NCBI GenBank assembly: GCA_902500785.1
Contig: CABVRW010000020.1
Location: 1 to 57,519, forward strand
Origin: an uncultured Nitrospira sp.
GTDB lineage: Bacteria; Nitrospirota; Nitrospiria; Nitrospirales; Nitrospiraceae
DNA length: 57,519 bases
Direction: 5' to 3'
Shown here piece by piece: positions 56,285 to 57,519 of the stretch; positions within the stretch are counted from its first letter, which is position 1, and every line of letters starts with the position of its first letter. Made by a program: the position numbers and the translations under genes. The notes beneath the pieces are model-generated. The model saw only the letters and a program-made list of their open reading frames with translations, ran no database searches and had not been told where the DNA came from.

Positions 56285-57519
56285 TTGCTCACACTATCCA
56301 GAGGAGCGACCATCATCCAGGTCGCAGTGGGGCTCCTCGTTGTCATATCGGCAACATACAGCTTGTCGGTGCCGACCGCGGAGGCGATCCCTGCATTTGC
56401 GCGGAAATACGCCTTGAACTGTACGATCTGCCACACAGCGCCTCCGCGGCTCAATACCTTCGGCGAACGCTTCCTCGAAAATGGCTATCAACTCCCGGGA
56501 ACAGAGGATGGCGGGATCACGGGCAAAAAGAACCTCGGCGACCTCAGTCTGGATGATTTCGCGAATTACACCGGCGTACGGCTCCGTGGGAACGTCTTAC
56601 GCGCCCACACCTTCACACAGCAAAATCCACCGGGCGCCGAGGCCGGCACGGTCCAAAACAAGAGCGAGCTGGGATTCCCGGAAGTATTCAGCCTCTTCAC
56701 CGCCGGCACCTTGACGAAGAACATTGGGTTCTTTACCGAGTTGGAATCCAATCTCGAAGAAGGGGCAACCGGGATCGAGCGGGCATTCATCACTTTCAAC
56801 AACATCGGGGGAGAGAATATCGCCAGCATACGCATCGGAAAAATCGACCCTTCAGCGGCCTTCTCATTTTCCACGCTCCGGCAACAGCTGGAGTTCGTCG
56901 GAGAAAGCTCGAACGCCTCGACCGACAAGGTCCAACGCGCAGGGCTGTTTCCGCTTGCCACCGCGGCGAAATTCTACGGCCTGCGAAATCGGGCAGGATC
57001 CGTCATTTCCCCCTATGCCCCATCCCTCTACAACACGGTGGCGGACACCGGGATTGAGGTGCGTGGTCGTCCGTTCGGGGACTGGTTCATGTATCAGCTC
57101 GGCATGCTCAACGGCTCAAACGAGGGCTTCGGAGATTCCAACAAAGGCAAAGACTTTTATGGCGCCCTCCGCGTTGAGTACGCCCGCTCCGCCCACTTTT
57201 CCGGAAGCCTATCGGGATTTGCCTATCTCGGGAACAGCAACGCCACTGTCTTCGACGGCACCCGCAACGTGGATGTGAATTGGAACCGCTACGGCGCAGC
57301 CGCACATCTACGCTATAAGATGCTGGATCTCTATGGGATGTATACGCTCGACCGAATCAAACATGTGCCGACGGCCGCCCTGGCCAATTTCGACTCCAGC
57401 GCCAGCGGGGTGACCGTCGCGCTGGATGCCTACGTGACGAACCGAACCCTGCTCTCACTGCGCTACTATCCTGCTCCCCTTGAAATTGAGACCACCCCTA
57501 CGACATGGTCCAGAGTGGA
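56285..57519 (+). CDS. c-type cytochrome fused to outer-membrane porin-like barrel (partial)
   Basis: At least 411 codons, running past the right end of the window. The mature part opens with one haem-binding CXXCH motif (LNCTICHTAPPRLNTFGERF) and continues into about 350 residues of barrel-like, glycine- and aromatic-rich strands with porin character (e.g. GFFTELESNLEEG, YQLGMLNGSNEGFGDSNKG, FSGSLSGFAYLG). The upstream stop is at 56252; the start is probably TTG 56285, with AGAGG about eight bases before it, giving a signal peptide (VAVGLLVVISATYSL...AEA). GTG 56327 is an alternative. It may move electrons at or across the outer membrane; that is inference from the architecture. Confidence 0.75.
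   Translation, partial: MLTLSRGATIIQVAVGLLVVISATYSLSVPTAEAIPAFARKYALNCTICHTAPPRLNTFGERFLENGYQLPGTEDGGITGKKNLGDLSLDDFANYTGVRLRGNVLRAHTFTQQNPPGAEAGTVQNKSELGFPEVFSLFTAGTLTKNIGFFTELESNLEEGATGIERAFITFNNIGGENIASIRIGKIDPSAAFSFSTLRQQLEFVGESSNASTDKVQRAGLFPLATAAKFYGLRNRAGSVISPYAPSLYNTVADTGIEVRGRPFGDWFMYQLGMLNGSNEGFGDSNKGKDFYGALRVEYARSAHFSGSLSGFAYLGNSNATVFDGTRNVDVNWNRYGAAAHLRYKMLDLYGMYTLDRIKHVPTAALANFDSSASGVTVALDAYVTNRTLLSLRYYPAPLEIETTPTTWSRV

Overview
The window is GC-rich chromosomal DNA from a chemolithoautotrophic, Gram-negative bacterium, most likely a Nitrospira (Nitrospirota). The main reasons are a nearly complete reductive TCA (rTCA) gene block with two-subunit ATP-citrate lyase, monomeric NADP-isocitrate dehydrogenase, a soluble-looking fumarate reductase and a five-subunit 2-oxoacid:ferredoxin oxidoreductase. 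System II cytochrome c maturation, hopanoid synthesis and a cytochrome-porin fusion agree with this. No nitrite- or ammonia-oxidation gene lies in the window, so the species and lifestyle are inferred.

Layout. 1-2.1 kb (minus): dxs and the first 38 codons of ispG (MEP isoprenoid pathway). 2.3-10.4 kb (minus): one probable operon, shc-hpnG-mlaE-mlaF-mlaD-mlaC-Omp85 barrel-DUF3187 barrel, behind a good promoter at 10.47-10.50 kb. It joins hopanoid synthesis to a Mla-type inter-membrane lipid transport system. 10.6-15.4 kb (minus): smc and ispH. 15.6-18.2 kb (plus): a PhoB/PhoR-like two-component pair, convergent with and overlapping a Pit phosphate transporter and its DUF47 partner. 19.8-21.9 kb: fabH and bamD, divergent. 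22-27.7 kb (minus): System II cytochrome c biogenesis (resB, ccsA, two TlpA-like thioredoxins, ccdA) and a geranylgeranyl-reductase-type flavoprotein. 27.7-30.6 kb (plus): metK with a long structured leader, a strong terminator, then ahcY. 30.8-31.6 kb: an intact IS5-family insertion sequence. 31.8-33.5 kb (minus): a B12-binding radical SAM protein with a structured leader.

33.8-46.1 kb (minus): the carbon-fixation block aclB-aclA-acn-icd-frdB-frdA-sucC-sucD, closed by a strong terminator. Together these encode citrate cleavage, the citrate/isocitrate/2-oxoglutarate steps, fumarate reduction and succinyl-CoA formation. The ferredoxin-dependent step is supplied by the five-subunit oxidoreductase operon at 50.7-54.8 kb (minus). 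Between them lie mutM, a degenerate inverted repeat, a small dual-specificity phosphatase, a double zinc-ribbon protein, two small unknown proteins and an Rsm22-type methyltransferase. The right end carries a miniature MetV/MTHFR C-terminal-domain protein, queF, and the start of a c-type cytochrome fused to an outer-membrane porin, which runs off the edge.

Points for a second look: the hopanoid-Mla operon; a fumarate reductase lacking the covalent-FAD histidine and carrying two ferredoxin-type 4Fe-4S motifs; the long metK leader; several promoters placed so that the mRNA would be leaderless; the MetV-like mini-protein; and the cytochrome-porin fusion. I found no CRISPR array, tRNA or rRNA.
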